The notes: generated from the letters alone by a model not told the origin. Shown: positions 32,816 to 46,900, numbered from the stretch's first letter. The stretch is 64,000 nucleotides of DNA from Arion vulgaris (GCA_020796225.1 CM036753.1:67984365-68048364); one strand, 5' to 3'. Numbers and translations: made by a program.

Positions 32816-33386
32816 ATGGTATGTAAACAGGTGTTTTACTCTTAATTTTGTACATTATAGTAGTGCCTAGTGCCTTCTACTTGTGCATACGTTGATTTAT
32901 CCCACTTTATATCCCATAACTGACATACTCCATCTTCAACTTATGTATGAAAATATTCTCTGCTTTCCAAAACAGGAAAGCTGGTTAGAATTTGTGTCAC
33001 TGTACTCAAGGTATCCCTCAGAGGGGCTGTGACCCTTTCAGTGTGCAGAAAATAAGTTTCATGACACTTAACAACTCTGGTGGTAATTTTAAATTTTCTC
33101 TTAACTAAGATATTTTGATACACAATTAAAACTTAAGAGGCAGAGGAATCAATCATTCTTGGATTTGAACCCATGTACATTTGGTGTGTGAATGCAACAC
33201 ACTAACCAGTATGTTAATGCCAATTCTACACTCTTCCATGCTTATTTTATTGATTGACACTACATGTGTTCAAGAAATATTATGAAAAGCATAATTTACG
33301 TCTACCGATGAGCATAGACCTTCAATTAGTTCTTTCCAAATCATCATGCGTCACATGATCTGATCAAATTCTTTCCATACTAATTA

Positions 33387-33633
33387 CACATGTGTGTTGC
33401 CGGGGTCCACAAGGGGAGCAAAGAATAGTAACACTGCAACCTACAAGGCAAGGTATGACTGAGGTAGGGGCCCAGGAAGCTACCCTATAAATAAAAAGCA
33501 TCACAGAAATAGGATGTGCTGGCCTACTTGTAGGTGCATAACTGGCACAACGTACAATCGCTCTTAGGCTCAGATCACATAGAAATCACAAAGAGTTGTT
33601 AACAAGTGGTCGATAGGAGCGTCAAGAAGATAC
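33387..33633 (+). mobile_element. SINE A copy, full length
   Basis: Flanked by ACTAATTA at 33379-33386 and 33634-33641. It starts CACATGTGTGTTGCCGGGGT and ends GCGTCAAGAAGATAC. The central block has lost about 10 bases. Confidence 0.85.
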
Positions 33634-33739
33634 ACTAATTATCACTTTTCTACCTGAACCCTTAATCTTCTCTACATTTTCTTTGAGTCTTTCTCGAATT
33701 TCTTCTCATTGGGTTTTATATGGTCTTTAAAAAAAGTCT

Positions 33740-33905
33740 ACGTCCACCTGCTCAGCGTGCTCGTAGCGTGTTGGACGACAGGTGACAAGCCCCTTGTGAG
33801 TGCGGTTCAATTCCACGTGCTGGCAGAAAAGCCACAGGTTCTCCAGGTGTTCGTGGCACCGAACTGAAGGGTTACAATGCCCATGGCACCGAGCCAAAGA
33901 GCTGA
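33740..33905 (+). mobile_element. SINE F copy (tRNA-like head)
   Basis: GCGTGCTCGTAGCGTGTTGG, AGTGCGGTTCAATTCCACG (B box-like), GCCACAGGTTCTCCAGGTGT, then GGCACCGA...GGGTTACAATG twice. It matches the minus copy at 56550-56762. Confidence 0.7.
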
Positions 33906-33909
33906 AAAG

Positions 33910-34735
33910 TGCTTCTGGATCTAAAAAAAATCTTTTTCTGGTGAAAAATTAACCTCAAAGTATCTACCTTTTTTTTAAAAAAATAACCGCAAGTATACAC
34001 AAACATTGGCTTTGATCTACAATAATATTTCACTATGATGATTAGAATGTTCTTGTAAAAATACACTAAACGACTAGTAATGCCCTAGTTAGAAGTAAGT
34101 GTATAGGTTATTCTAAAAAGTGTGGATACAAAAATATTTGACTAATTACAATAGTAAGTAAAATCATGTATATGACCATGCACAGAATTCAGAAGACATG
34201 ACTATATTGATTATAAATATTCATGAAAATTATGGAGAATAAATCAATGTACCAAACACATTGCAAAATACATGTTAAATATGTTCTCATCCATCATTTT
34301 TTTGCTTCTGCAATAGGACAGGGTAACAAATCATATTGTGCAAAAGAAATCATGTGCTCTGATAGTGGTGGATTTTGTAGTTGAATGAACTAGTTGCACA
34401 AGATAAAAGTTGCTAGAACTGTGCACAACACTCCTCAGCTGCCTTTTATGACATTGTGCAGGAGTCCTACTCTCCAAAAGAAGTTGAGAATTCACACAGT
34501 AGTGCATATTTTCTGCTGCAATTCAACGAAATATATATAGTACAACACAAACTAAACTAAGACAAGTGGATTATGATGAATACTAAAATAACAATATAAT
34601 TTATCCAGATCTAAATTATATAAAAGGATAAGTCAATTATGCATGTTACCACACAGTAATACAATGAAAACAGCAATATAAAAATAAACCTCACACGCAA
34701 ACACTATATAAATATTATACAATATCAGTTATTTC
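33910..34735. other. Unassigned intergenic
   Basis: AT-rich, nothing recognised. Confidence 0.4.
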
Positions 34736-34739
34736 CATG

Positions 34740-35395
34740 GTTTACTGAGACACTGGCATCAATACAGATGGTTCGGTGATTCGACATGTGCAGAGCTCAT
34801 GGGCTTTCCCTGCTCAGGTCGGAGGTGATGTTGTGAAGGAAGACAGTGGTGGTTTTGCCGTGACTACGAGCAGTCTCACTATGGAAATCATGGCGGTTAC
34901 CAAAGCGATGATTTGGCTAGAATCACAGACTTTTTTCCATGCATGTTTTCTCAGTGACTCAATGAGAATGCTCAGGAAGATTGAAACAGGATGGGCTAGG
35001 AGACATTGGATAGAATCGCTGGGGAGGTCTAAGCTGACAAAGATCAGTTTTATTTTGTGCCAGGGCATGCAGGTGTAAGGGGAATGAACGTGCGGATAGG
35101 CTTGCAGGTATGGCTGCTGTCCAAAGCGGACGAGCAATGGACCAGGCTGATATAAATTCCTTAAGGGAGAGAGGGTGTGTACATGATTCACGTAATAGCG
35201 GTGAATCCACAACACTAACCAGACTGCAAGAACTCAAAGTTAAGTGTGGTGTAGCTCGACAAGAACGCTATGCTGGCAGACAAAGAAGAATTGTAAACCA
35301 ACAAAGAACCGGTGTCGCTAGTCGCCACACACTGATGGACATACTGAGGGAGAGATCGGAGCACTTATGGACTAATTTGTTCGACGTGCAGTGAT
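34740..35395 (+). pseudogene. RNase H domain and C-terminal tail of a non-LTR element, best-preserved copy
   Basis: Reads INTDGSVIRHVQSSWAF (first Asp box), SGGFAVTTSSLTMEIMAVTK (Glu box), CFLSDSMRMLRKIETGW (second Asp box), then after a one-base shift near 35065 the PGHAGV.GNERADRLAG box. The tail continues in the open frame to TGA at 35394. Its open length suggests a fairly recent 5'-truncated insertion. Confidence 0.85.
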
Positions 35396-35723
35396 GGTGA
35401 TCCGGCGACTAAACTAAACTGGCATCAAATGAAGTCATTAATACATTAAAACAGCAGTTTTAAAATAATTATTATAGCCAAAACATTATAGAAAGCTGGC
35501 ACAGTTAAGTGATTAGAGTGGTGACTTTCAAAATGAAAGAGACCAGTATTGTTTTTCAAACTGCACCAGTTGAACAAGATGTAGTTTTGTGCATGTTTCG
35601 GTGAGTCAGGGAAGTTATAGAGGAAAGGAACTGATCACCTCACTACAAATGTTAAATTCTAATACTGTGAAGTTTTTAATACTTTACACATATACTAGTT
35701 AAATATTGATAACTGTGTGAACT

Positions 35724-36099
35724 ATCATCAAGAAGAGTATCCTTTATAGGACGTTGTTTTCTTTGCAGCGCATCTGAAATTCACTCTGCTCTAGCCAGTT
35801 CACCCACTTCGCAGATGGTCATATTCATGGTTTTTTTAATATCTTGTAGCCATCTTCTTCTTTGTCTGCCTCTGCGTCCTGGTACCCTGCCCTCTAATAT
35901 TGTTCTCTTCAGGCTATCGTGATGCTTGGCGTGACCAAAGTATCTAATTTTTATATATAGTATATTGTTTATCAGCCAATTGTCTGTAACATTCAATTCT
36001 TTCAGGACATCAGTGTTCTTCCTTTTTTCTGTCCATGGTATTTATAGGATCTTTCTGTAGCATTTAGTTTTGAAGAACTGGATTTTCGTTCTTGTTGTT
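35724..36099 (-). mobile_element. RTE-like 3' end inserted in the 32-bp array
   Basis: The minus frame reads NWLINNILYIKIRYFGHAKH, RTILEGRVPGRRGRQRRRWL. TGTGTGAACT flanks it at 35714-35723 and 36100-36109, but that text is also part of the surrounding repeat unit. Confidence 0.8.
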
Positions 36100-36628
36100 T
36101 GTGTGAACTTTACTAGTTAAATGTTGATAACTGTGTGAACATTACTAGTTAAATGTTGATAACTATGTGAATTATACTAGTTAAATAGTGATAACTGTAT
36201 GAACTATACTAGATAAATATTGATAACTGTGTGAACTATACTAGTTAAATATTGATAACTGTGTGAACTATACTAGTTAAATATTGATAACTGTGTGAAC
36301 TATACTAGTTAAATATTGATAACTGTGTGAACTATACTAGTTAAATATTGCTAACTGTGTGAACTATACTAGTTAAATATTGATAACTGTGTGAACTATA
36401 CTAGTTAAATATTGATAACTGTGTGAACTATACTAGTTAAATATTGATAACTGTGTGAACTATACTAGATAAATATTGATAAGTGTATGAACTATACTAG
36501 TTAAATATTGATAACTGTGTGCACTATACTAGTTAAATATTGATAACTGTGTGAACTATACTAGTTAAATATTGATAACTGTGTGAACTATACTAGTTAA
36601 ATATTGATAACCGTGTGAACTATAATTT
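36100..36628. repeat. 32-bp tandem repeat, about 16 copies
   Basis: The unit is TATACTAGTTAAATATTGAT plus AACTGTGTGAAC. One more unit lies at 35692-35723, beyond the inserted retroelement. Confidence 0.95.
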
Positions 36629-37791
36629 AAAAATAAAGAACACCACTACCCTCAACACTAATTTTTAGCCATGCTTCTGTGATGGGCCAATAAATGTTAA
36701 CAAATATTTTCTAGATTTGGTGACTGCAGGCATTTATCAAAATCACTTTCTTCTTTTTGTCACCTCACTGATACAGGTTTGTAGCTTGGTATCATGAGAA
36801 ACCACTTTAAAATACTGAAATCTAACAGGCTTCAATGGCAGCCACTCTGGAAACTCATTGCTGGTAAATTCTCTTGGTTTAAAAACAAATGAATAGATGA
36901 AGCTATGGTAGTTTATCAAATGCTAAGTCACTTCTACATTGCTATGACAACTGCGTTCCTTTTGACACTCAAGAGCTATGCCAGTGGTAGTTGGACAGAG
37001 AAAGGGGTAGGATAAGTGACCAAGCGAGACAACCAACTGCTGCTTAGGGACAGTTAATGGACTTTGAATGGAAATGTGACATATTAAATTACTTTTCAAA
37101 TTGGATGCACTGGGCTAGAGGCATAATAAAACAGTGTAATATAAATCAACATCACAGTGTGTCATGCCATATCAGCTAGCATAGAAAATCATGAATCTTC
37201 ACAAATGTCTCTCCTTAGTACTGACTCAATTTTGTTTACTTTTTCTGTGCCATGATGTTAAACTGCCTATGGTTTTCTCTATTGCCTGATCTATTAATAC
37301 TGCCCTTTGTCTATCAAATTGTGCTCCAAATCTTCTCTGAAAATAACAAGCACACAAAAAATGATGACCATCTCCGTTTATGTTGATAATGAGCTTCCTG
37401 TGAGCATTGGCCTCTTTCTTAAAATCAACATTATAGTCCTTTTAGAGCAATCCGTGGTATCCTTAATATTTTTTAATACGGCCATATTGCTCAATCAACA
37501 TAACTAAACTTTAAAAAATATGATACTAAGTCTACAATAACGAAACGTGGGACATGAAACAACAACAATGTAGAAGCAGACAAACACATTAAAAAAAATA
37601 CTTCACAGATGCCCATGTTTAGAAAGACTTTTCCAGTTTTTAAGAACATTTGAACAAGCGAACAATGGCTGGCAGGGAAGGGAAACCACTTTGTTCTCAA
37701 CAAGTTTTGTAACCCAGTTATAAAAGGGTACATATTGAAACAACAATGATTTGATATTAATTAGACTAAGACAAGTAGGAACTACAAGAAA
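36629..37791 (-). other. Probable 3' UTR and downstream flank of the FAM117-family gene
   Basis: No TE was recognised. An ATTAAA on the minus strand at 37472-37477 is a possible, weak polyadenylation signal about 315 bases after the stop. Confidence 0.35.
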
Positions 37792-37957
37792 TTATTTGTC
37801 AATGACGGTTGACAAGGCTGGTGATGTCGAACCATTATAACCAAGTGGGTAATCATATCTTTTAGTGAGTGGACAAAAAGCAGAACTCTGGCTTGGTTTA
37901 AAAACAAATTGATTTGGTTTGACAGCAAACAGCATTGGTTCCTTTATTTGTGGTTGT
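37792..37957 (-). CDS. FAM117: FAM117-family exon 8 (terminal)
   Basis: Acceptor TATTTTTCAG. Encodes MLFAVKPNQFVFKPSQSSAF, CP, and a C-terminal tail to TAA at 37794-37792. The KPN.....SAFCP pattern matches the C-terminal block of FAM117 proteins. Confidence 0.9.
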
Positions 37958-40900
37958 CTGAAAAATACAAGAAAACATTAATAGTGAAATGGAATAAATT
38001 GAGTAATATAAATATATGCATGTATTATCACAAAGATAGAACTCAGGTATAATGTATATAGAATCCTGCAAATTTTGTGGTCAAATACCATAACAAATGA
38101 GGAGCTTTTAAAACGAACAGACTGCGCATCCTTGGAGATCAATATTTAGAGACGAAGATGGAGGTGGTTTGGACATGTATGTCGTATGCCAGTGGGGGCA
38201 TTGACTAGGACAGCTCTCAAATGGACAGCGGATGGGAAGAGAAGGCCTGGAAATCCAAAGGAAACATGGAGAAGAATGGTGGAGAGAAAGTTGAAGGAGT
38301 GTGGCCTGACATGGGAGAAGGTTGGTAGAAAGGCAGCAGAACGGCAACATTGGAGGTTTCTTGTGGAAACCGTATGTGTCAATTGGGGCACAAAGATAAT
38401 ATAGATAATGAATAAGGTGAAACAAAAAAAAGGGAGTTGCAAAGAAAGAACGAGATAAACAGAAAGGTAATCAGAAGAAAGTATAACATTCAATGAAAAA
38501 TGACATTTATCAAGAAAGGAAATAAAGAAGCTCTCCCAAATGAAACTCTCAAGAATTCTCCATACAGGTTAAGAAACAGTTTAAAGCAAACTAATAAAAA
38601 GTATTTGGGACACAAACACCAAGAACTGTTGGCCAGCTAGCTCTCTGGTTGTGCTAGAAAAGCGCTCGCCTACAGGGCTAAGCAATGGGTGTCGTAAGTA
38701 ATAAAGGTTTCTGGTTCGAATCCTGTGTTTGGTAAATTGTTTTGTCTGGAGGCCTCTAATACTTGTTTACTGTCTAGTTAGTGTGATCATATTCATTGGC
38801 TTCGGTGCTTCCCCATGTGGTTCTTACATGATCATATTCATTGGCTTCGTGCTTCCCATGTGGTTCTTACATGATCATATTCATTGGCTTCGTGCTTCAC
38901 GGGTTCTTACATGATCATATTCATTGGCTTCGTGCTTCCCATGTGGTTCTTACATGATCATATTCATTGGCTTCGTGCTTCCCCATGTGGTTCTTACATG
39001 ATCATATTCATTGGCTTCGTGCTTCCACGGGTTCTTACATGATCATATTCATTGGCTTCGGTGCTTCCACGGGTTCTTACATGATCATATTCATTGGCTT
39101 CGGTGCTTCCCCTGGGGTTCTTACATGATCATATTCATTGGCTTCGTGCTTCCCATGTGGTTCTTACATGATCATATTCATTGGCTTTCGTGCTTCCACG
39201 GGTTCTTACATGATCATATTCATTGGCTTCGTGCTTCCACGGGTTCTTACATGATCATATTCATTGGCTTCGTGCTTCACGGGGTTCTTACATGATCATA
39301 TTCATTGGCTTCGTGCTTCCCATGTGGTTCTTACATGATCATATTCATTGGCTTCGGTGCTTCCCACGGGTTCTTACATGATCATATTCATTGGCTTCGG
39401 TGCTTCCCCATGTGGTTCTTACATGATCATATTCATTGGCTTCGTGCTTCCACGGGTTCTTACATGATCATATTCATTGGCTTCGTGCTTCCCCATGTGG
39501 TTCTTACATGATCATATTCATTGGCTTCGTGCTTCCCATGTGGTTCTTAAAACTCCTTATTCCTTTCCATTAAATACCACTGGTTACAAATGAGGAACTC
39601 GAGAAAGAACTAAGCAGATACCAGTGGAGAAAAGGCTCAGGAAGAGATGCTGGCGATGGTTAGGACATACATTTATGTATTATGATATTAGGACACTGTT
39701 TTGGAACTTGCAGGGAAAGAGGAGTAGGGGAAGGCCTGGACAGACCTGGAGAAGAGAGCTGGAGGCTGATATTAAAAGGATAGGTAAAACATGTAAAGAA
39801 CTGGAAGGGATGGCAAGAGAGAGGAAGAGCTGGAAGAAGTTTGTTGAAGACCTGTGTTCCGTTGGGAGTTGAAAGGTGAAGAAGAAATACCACTGGAAGC
39901 ACCCGGTTGTTTGGTTCGCTACTGCTTATTTACCCATTAAGAACGTGGGATAGGTCACAACTGACAGCCATTTCTGAAGCTTGTCCCAGTATCTGTAAAA
40001 TATAGATGCACCTTCTGTCAGGAAAAATACTATTATTACACAAATGACTACCTTGGTTCCTCTCCTACTGTGACTTTCTCACAGCCATCAGGTGGTTCAC
40101 GCACAAATGGACAGGATTTCTCAAGTTTAGGACTTGAAAGGTATGACCTAGGTTCTGGAGAAGTCTCAACATCTCCTGTTGAAGCAAAGATGGAAATTAC
40201 ACCGTATAAATTTCATTTTACAAATGAGAGCAGATTTCTCAACTTGAGAGTAACAAATACCAACTTATAAAGTACATTAGGCAAGACACACAGAAGATCT
40301 TTACATTCCTCATCATGCTAATGGTTCTTGTCACTCGCTGGTTATACACATTTCTTACATGTTGTAGGCTGCAAAGCTATTGCTCTGGCAAAATTCATTA
40401 AAAAGATGAAAATAAAATTCCAACAAATTTTTTACCATCTTCAAAATTACACGGGAACTCTCGCTGGTGCTACAGAGTTTGTACACTGTAGCTGAAATCT
40501 TCCAGCGTAAGAAAGTCAGCACACATGGTTATTCACATAAGTGCAATGATGATTGTCCTATCAAGCAATCATGACATATCTCTTATCCGACTACTCAGGT
40601 GTTCCTTACTAATCTCTGATTCCAAATTCCAGTAGTCTACTAATGAACTGAACAAAGGACAACAACAAAGAGGATGGACAGACAGCATATAAAGTTGGAC
40701 CTATAAGGTCTATATATGGCCCTTTTCATCTTTACAGACGGTCAATAGGCAAGTGTTTTACTGTGACAACTTCTGAGTTTTCGCTTTTCTCTCTTGTTGT
40801 TCAGCTCGACATAAGTCTCTTCTCAAAAGACTCTGCGCCTTCCGTAATTTGGCTTTCCACACAACTCTGTCATCTGCTAGTCCCTCCCATGTGCTGAAAT

Positions 40901-43900
40901 CTATAGAAAAGTTTTTCATTGAGGTTTTGCAGACATCTTTATATCTGAGCAGTGGTCTGCCCTGGTGCCTCTTCCTCCGAAAGTTCACAGAACAACATTT
41001 GTTTTGGTATGCGATAAGTTTCCATTCTTCTCACATGTCCCAACCATCTTAGTCGTCTACTGCTGAGCATGCCCATGATGGAAGGCAGATTTGCACGTTG
41101 CAGTACTTCAGAGTTGGTTATCTTGTCGTACCACCTGATGTTCATAATCTTGGAGACATCAAGGTGAAAGATGTTAAGTCTCCTCTCGTGTCTTGAGTAG
41201 GCTGTCCATGTTTCTGAGCCATATAGTAAAGAACTAATTACACAGGCTCAATATATTTGAGTCTTCGTCTGCAATGTCAATTTTTGTTTTCCCACGCCGC
41301 TTTGATAGTATGCCGAATGTAGTAGCCGCACTCCCTATACGAGCGTTGATTTCTTCGTCAAGAGAAAGGCTGGCAGTGACCGTGGACCCAAGATAGCAGA
41401 ATTTTAAGGTCTAAGAACACAGAATATAAACAATGTAGTGAAACAAATGCAATAAATAAGTACTTTTATAAGTATGTCGCCCGAGTGGTTACCAGAGTCC
41501 AAATTTGGGGTGTAAAGAATAGAACAACTGTTACCTGCCATGCATGTCATAAGAGGTGACTAAGGAGGTTTGGCTGAAATTGGATGCAGGTGTCCTAAAC
41601 GTGCAGAAGTCTATGCGCTTAGGGGCCTACCAAACCAATGTGCAACGTATACACGTTCTTGGCAAAGATCAAACATATCACAAAGAGTAATTAAAATTGG
41701 CAGGTAAAGAACGAACACAAAGAAGAAGATAAGTATGTAGAAAACATGCACCAAACAATAAAAATTTAGAAAACAATACTGTATTATATTCCTCCCATAG
41801 TTATACCTTACATAGGGAGTGCCAGCAATTTCACCTTACCACTCTACTCTGGGAAACTCGTTCAATCTCTCCTATGGAACTGTGTACGATATTTCTCTCT
41901 TCTTTCAGTAAAGTTTATTTCAGGGTTTCCTTTCTTCTCCTCTTAACTCCCATTGAAGCATAAGTAATCAACAAATTTCTTCTAACAAAATTAAGCCTCT
42001 TAACTCCCATTGAAGCATAAGTAATCAACAAATTTCTTCCAACATAATCAAGCCAGCTTATTTCATTCCAGGTCTTCCCCGCCTGTTCTCTTACACTCTT
42101 TACAGTTCATCTCCATGTCTCTCTAGGTCTTCCCTTAACCCTCTTGTTTACCAGATTGCACTTAAAGCCAAATGTGGGTGTCTGGCCTTCTGCATTCTTA
42201 ATGTATGTCCCAAGCACTTCCCTGTCCCATTTTTTATTTTTTAGCTGATAGTGTTGACACCCGTGCGCCAGGTAATCTCAGTATTAGGTATTCGTTAATT
42301 CCAATTAATTCTTCTGAGACATCTTCCCTGAAAGCCTGTCTGTCTTTGTTTTCCATATCTCTGATCCATACAGTAAGACTGGGCACACATTTTATTTGTA
42401 TACATTGAGCTTAGTCTTTGTCCTGTAGGCTGATGATCTCCATATGTTGTCCAATGATTTGAATGTTGCAGCTGCCATTCCAACTCTTGCATTAATTTCT
42501 GTTTTTCTACATCCCCATCTATGGTTACATAACTTTCCATATATTTAAACTCTTCCACCTCTTGTATCTTTTCTTCTTCTTCTACCATAATCTCCCTGTA
42601 TGTTTTTAACAGGTATCTATTTTCAATTGCATTCAACTTACTTTCTATATCTTTATATAGTAAGACAGTAATAGCTAACCCAGATTTGAATTGAGTCTGT
42701 TCAGGTGATAACTTCTTGCAAAGACACAGGAGATAATCTTCTTTGAATGCTCTATATTGACCACTTGCTAACCACTGTGTGATTTGTATGTGATCTGAGC
42801 CTAAGAGCAATCGTAAATTGTGCTAGTTATGTGCCTACAAGTAGGACAGCCCATCCGATTTCTGCGATGCTTTTTATTTATTAGGGTAGCTCCCTAGTTC
42901 TTACATCAGTCGGCACTTATAACATGCCTTGTAGGTCACAGTGGTACTATTCTTTGCTTCCTTTGCGGGCTCCAGCACTACACAAGCGAGATATAATCAA
43001 GAGCATAGATTTGTGTTGCAGAAAAAAACAACACATTAGTATAAGGACAACTCCGGCCGTGTGGTGCCAGGGCCCACAAGGGAAGCAAAGAATAGTACCA
43101 CTGCAACCTACAATGCATGTTGTAAGAGGTGACTGATGTCAGCCCTAGGGATGCTACCCTAGTAAATTCTTCTTCTTCTGCATTGTCACTAGTTTGGGAT
43201 TTCGGATTCTCTAATAAAGGCAGCCGTCTGCCTCAGATTATCAGCCACGCCATACAGTTTGTTTTGGACACTGGTGTAAGTGGGCCACCTCTTTCTTCTC
43301 AGGTCTACATACTGGGGGCAGTTCTGTAGAATATGTTCTGTTGTCATACTCGCCAAGCCACAGGGGCACAGGTCATTGGTGCCTATCTTGAATTTAGTGT
43401 ACAGGTGGTGTCTTATCCTGTTGTGACCCATCTGGAAGCGAAGTATGGCTGTCTGGTCCCTTCTGGACAGTTTGGTAATATCCATCGTTTTTGTTGTGTT
43501 TTGGGTGTTCTTTATCCCATTTTGCTTTGTAGTGCCCTTTGGTGACGGTTTTTGCTTCTTTATAGCTAACCCTAGTAAATAAAAGGCAGCGCAGAAATTG
43601 GATGTGCTGACCTACTTGTAGGCACATAGCTGGCACAACGTACAATCAGTCTTGGGCCCAGATCACATATAAATCACAAAGAGTGGTTTAACAAGTGATC
43701 GATATGGAGCATTAGAAGAAGAAGAAGTATCAGGACAATTGAACATATGTGATCATACCTTTACTAGACTTGCTATCAGTGGAATCAGATCTGCTGCTCA
43801 AGATTAAATGCATGTCCAGATTTCCTGATAAGGGAGTTAATGCTGGACTGATGGATGCTGACCTAACTACAGCTATTAAGGAGGATGTGGTTAACAAGTG

Positions 43901-46900
43901 ATCCATATGGCTAGGAGTCTGGGTGTCTACACTGCGTGTGCTGCTCAATGGAATCACTTCTGGTGGTGGAGCTCTGTGTCCATCTGGAATGTACTGCTTT
44001 GAAATAAGAGTTAATGGTTACAATGAAGGCTCCATGCCATGAGAGTTATGGAAGCTAAAGAAATATATATTGAATATCAATTTTGTGAGAGTCTGTAGCT
44101 TAAGAGGTGGTAAGCTTGATCCCAATCCAAGAGTACCTGGTTCAAACTCTGTGGCGGGCAGTTTGGAACCAAATTTGTTCACACAGATTTTTACGAATGG
44201 TAAAAATAGACCTCACCATTCAGAAAGCAATGACAAACTACTGAACGTATAAATGGTGCCCAGAAAATCGATGTCTCGTTTACTGTAGTTGATGGCGGAA
44301 TCCTGTAAAGGATATGCCATCATTTTCATTGCATATAAAATTCTTGTGTGCACTTTCAGGCATAGCAAGTAAAGTATTAAACATGTTTTCATACCACAAG
44401 GTATTTGGGAAATACTGTGTTAAGCTCTACTTTTCTTAAACCAACAGCATGTTATGGCCGATATGGTCAACAGCACACCAGTTGTCTTTATTTATCAGTG
44501 TTTCTTGTATACTTAACTGTTGCTAAGTTGACTTGAGAGTAGTTACAGTTGGAAATAATCACAATCCCATTGTGGAATTTTATCCAGGGAACACATGTCT
44601 ACAAAACAAGTGTACTAACTCCGACACTATTGCAACTCTCACACACATACATGAATATTTTTAATGGAGCTGTTGGTCAACCTAAGGTTGCTGATATCTA
44701 GAAAGTGCTTTTCCTGAATGATCTTCTTCTTCTTTGCGTCGCTCTTACGACCAATTTTAATCACTCCTTGTGATATGTTTGATCTTTGCCAAGAACGTGT
44801 ATACGTTGCACATTGGTTTGGTAGGCCCCTAAATGCATAGACTTCTACACGTTTAGGACATGTGCATCCGATTTTAGCCAAACCTCTTTAGTTGCCTCTT
44901 ACGACATACGTGGCAGGTAACAGCGGCTCTATTCTTTACACCCCAAATTTGGACCCCTGTAACCACTCGGGAGTTCCTGAATGATAATATTGATGGCCAG
45001 GTAAGCCTTCTTTGGTTCTCACATGTTAGACACTTTAGTAACAGATATTCAGTTGTCAAATCAGTTGCTCCTATGATCAACTTGTTCAACATATATTAAA
45101 CTACATACATACTCAGGGGTCTATGTGGTGTAGAGGCTAGGCGCTCGTCTCGCTTCAAAGGTACTTGGTTTGCTCTCTTGTGGAGAAATCAGGATACTTT
45201 CACAGAGACCACTGATCTCAGTGTACGTGAGATTGAGTTCCTAGTCAGATCGGAGATGGACGATAAAAAGTAGGTCTCATGTTCCAGTGGTAAAAGGAAA
45301 AGAACCATTGGCAGTTCAAAATCAAGAAAAGCAGGCAGGATAGCTTCTTCCCTGACAAAATTTAGTAGCAAGATTAAAAAATAAAATTCCTGCAAAATAT
45401 TTTCACCATCTTATAAATTACAATAGGGACCCTCACCAGTGCTACAGAGTTTATGCAAGGCCGCTAAGATCTCCCTGAGAAAGAATGAGATTTGAGCCCA
45501 CATGGTTACTCACCGAAGTGCAATAATGATGGTCCTATCCATCAATCAAACTACACTGTCTTCAAATCCCACTTATCCACTTACTTGAGAGAACCATACA
45601 ATGTTATTATATAAAATTATGATTGCAAGTGCATTTTTCTAAAACTAAATTCTCTTACTTTGAACACATCTCCATCATCATCAGTTGCAGGTAAAGTGAA
45701 CACTGTGAAACTGGAAACTAGTTTTTCAATCTCCTGAAGAAAAACCATAAGAAGCATACATATAAATATTCTCTATAATTTCTTATATGATAAACATGGA
45801 AAATACAGAACTAAAAGCAATATAAAATGTCTTCAATCAGCTTACACTGGTGCCTTCAATATACAGAAACACCTTTTCAACCATCATTAAATTTGACAAA
45901 GGTTGCAGAGAGAGGAATCCTGTGGCGTTGGATGCAAATGTTGTGGACATCATTAATGAAAACTGCAATGAAGGTGATGCTATGATTTACATGGATGGAT
46001 CGGTAGTTCACCACAAAAAGTTTGCATTAGGCTTCTCTGCAAGCTCACTTGGTAGAATGGTCAAGGAAGCCAGTGGTGCATTTAGTATGATAACAAGCAG
46101 CATGACAATGGAAGTACTGGCAGTGACTAAGGCACTACTCTGACTAGAGTCCCAAAACTATACTCATGCATGCATTCTGAGTGATTCATTGAGTATGACC
46201 CAAAAGGTGGAATCTGGTTCGGTGCACAGGCAATGGACTGACTCACTGCAAGTGCCAACAATTTGCAGAATTACACTTATCTTCATTCTGAGGCACTTGG
46301 GCATCTTTGGCAAAGAGAGAGAGCAGACAAGCTGGCTGGCTCTGCCACCATATCGGAGAGGGGGGGTGTTCAGCCAATGGATAGAGCTAACATTCTAAAT
46401 GCCCTCATAAAGTGTGGCTGCAAAGAGCATTTCCATTTAAACCAATCCACGGCAACTGCAAGGCATGCACTGGAATACAAAGAGCAAACAGAAGAGAGGC
46501 AGACCTAGCAACACATGGAGAAGAGAACTTGACATAAAACAAATGGGCCACAGGTGAAGAGGGCTCTTCAGAACTGGAATAGCTGGAGAACTATAGTTTA
46601 TGATATATGACCTCAAGCTGGGGGTTGTTTCCAAAAGCATAATATATAAACTAATCAGCCATCTTGAAGGGCCTAATAAATATCTCAGGTGCTCCCTGTT
46701 TTTGCTAACACAGCTCAGGCAAACATTTGGGCAAAAGAATCAAACCACTAGAGTCTACATTCTAGTCTGCTGATGAAGTAATACTACAGAAATCTCTGGC
46801 AAAGCAAGTTCTCCAATAGATGTGGCTGATTGCAGACCCACCTACTTGCTCAGGAAGCAAACTTTGGCACCAAATGCAAAGAGAATGCTACTTCTAAACC

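Noticed and set aside
39011..39511. Plus-strand frames with repeated HDHIHWL
   Set aside because: Product of the 43-bp minisatellite with variable unit length.
40070..40270. 66-codon plus-strand frame
   Set aside because: Antisense shadow of FAM117-family exon 7, which has proper splice sites and family motifs.
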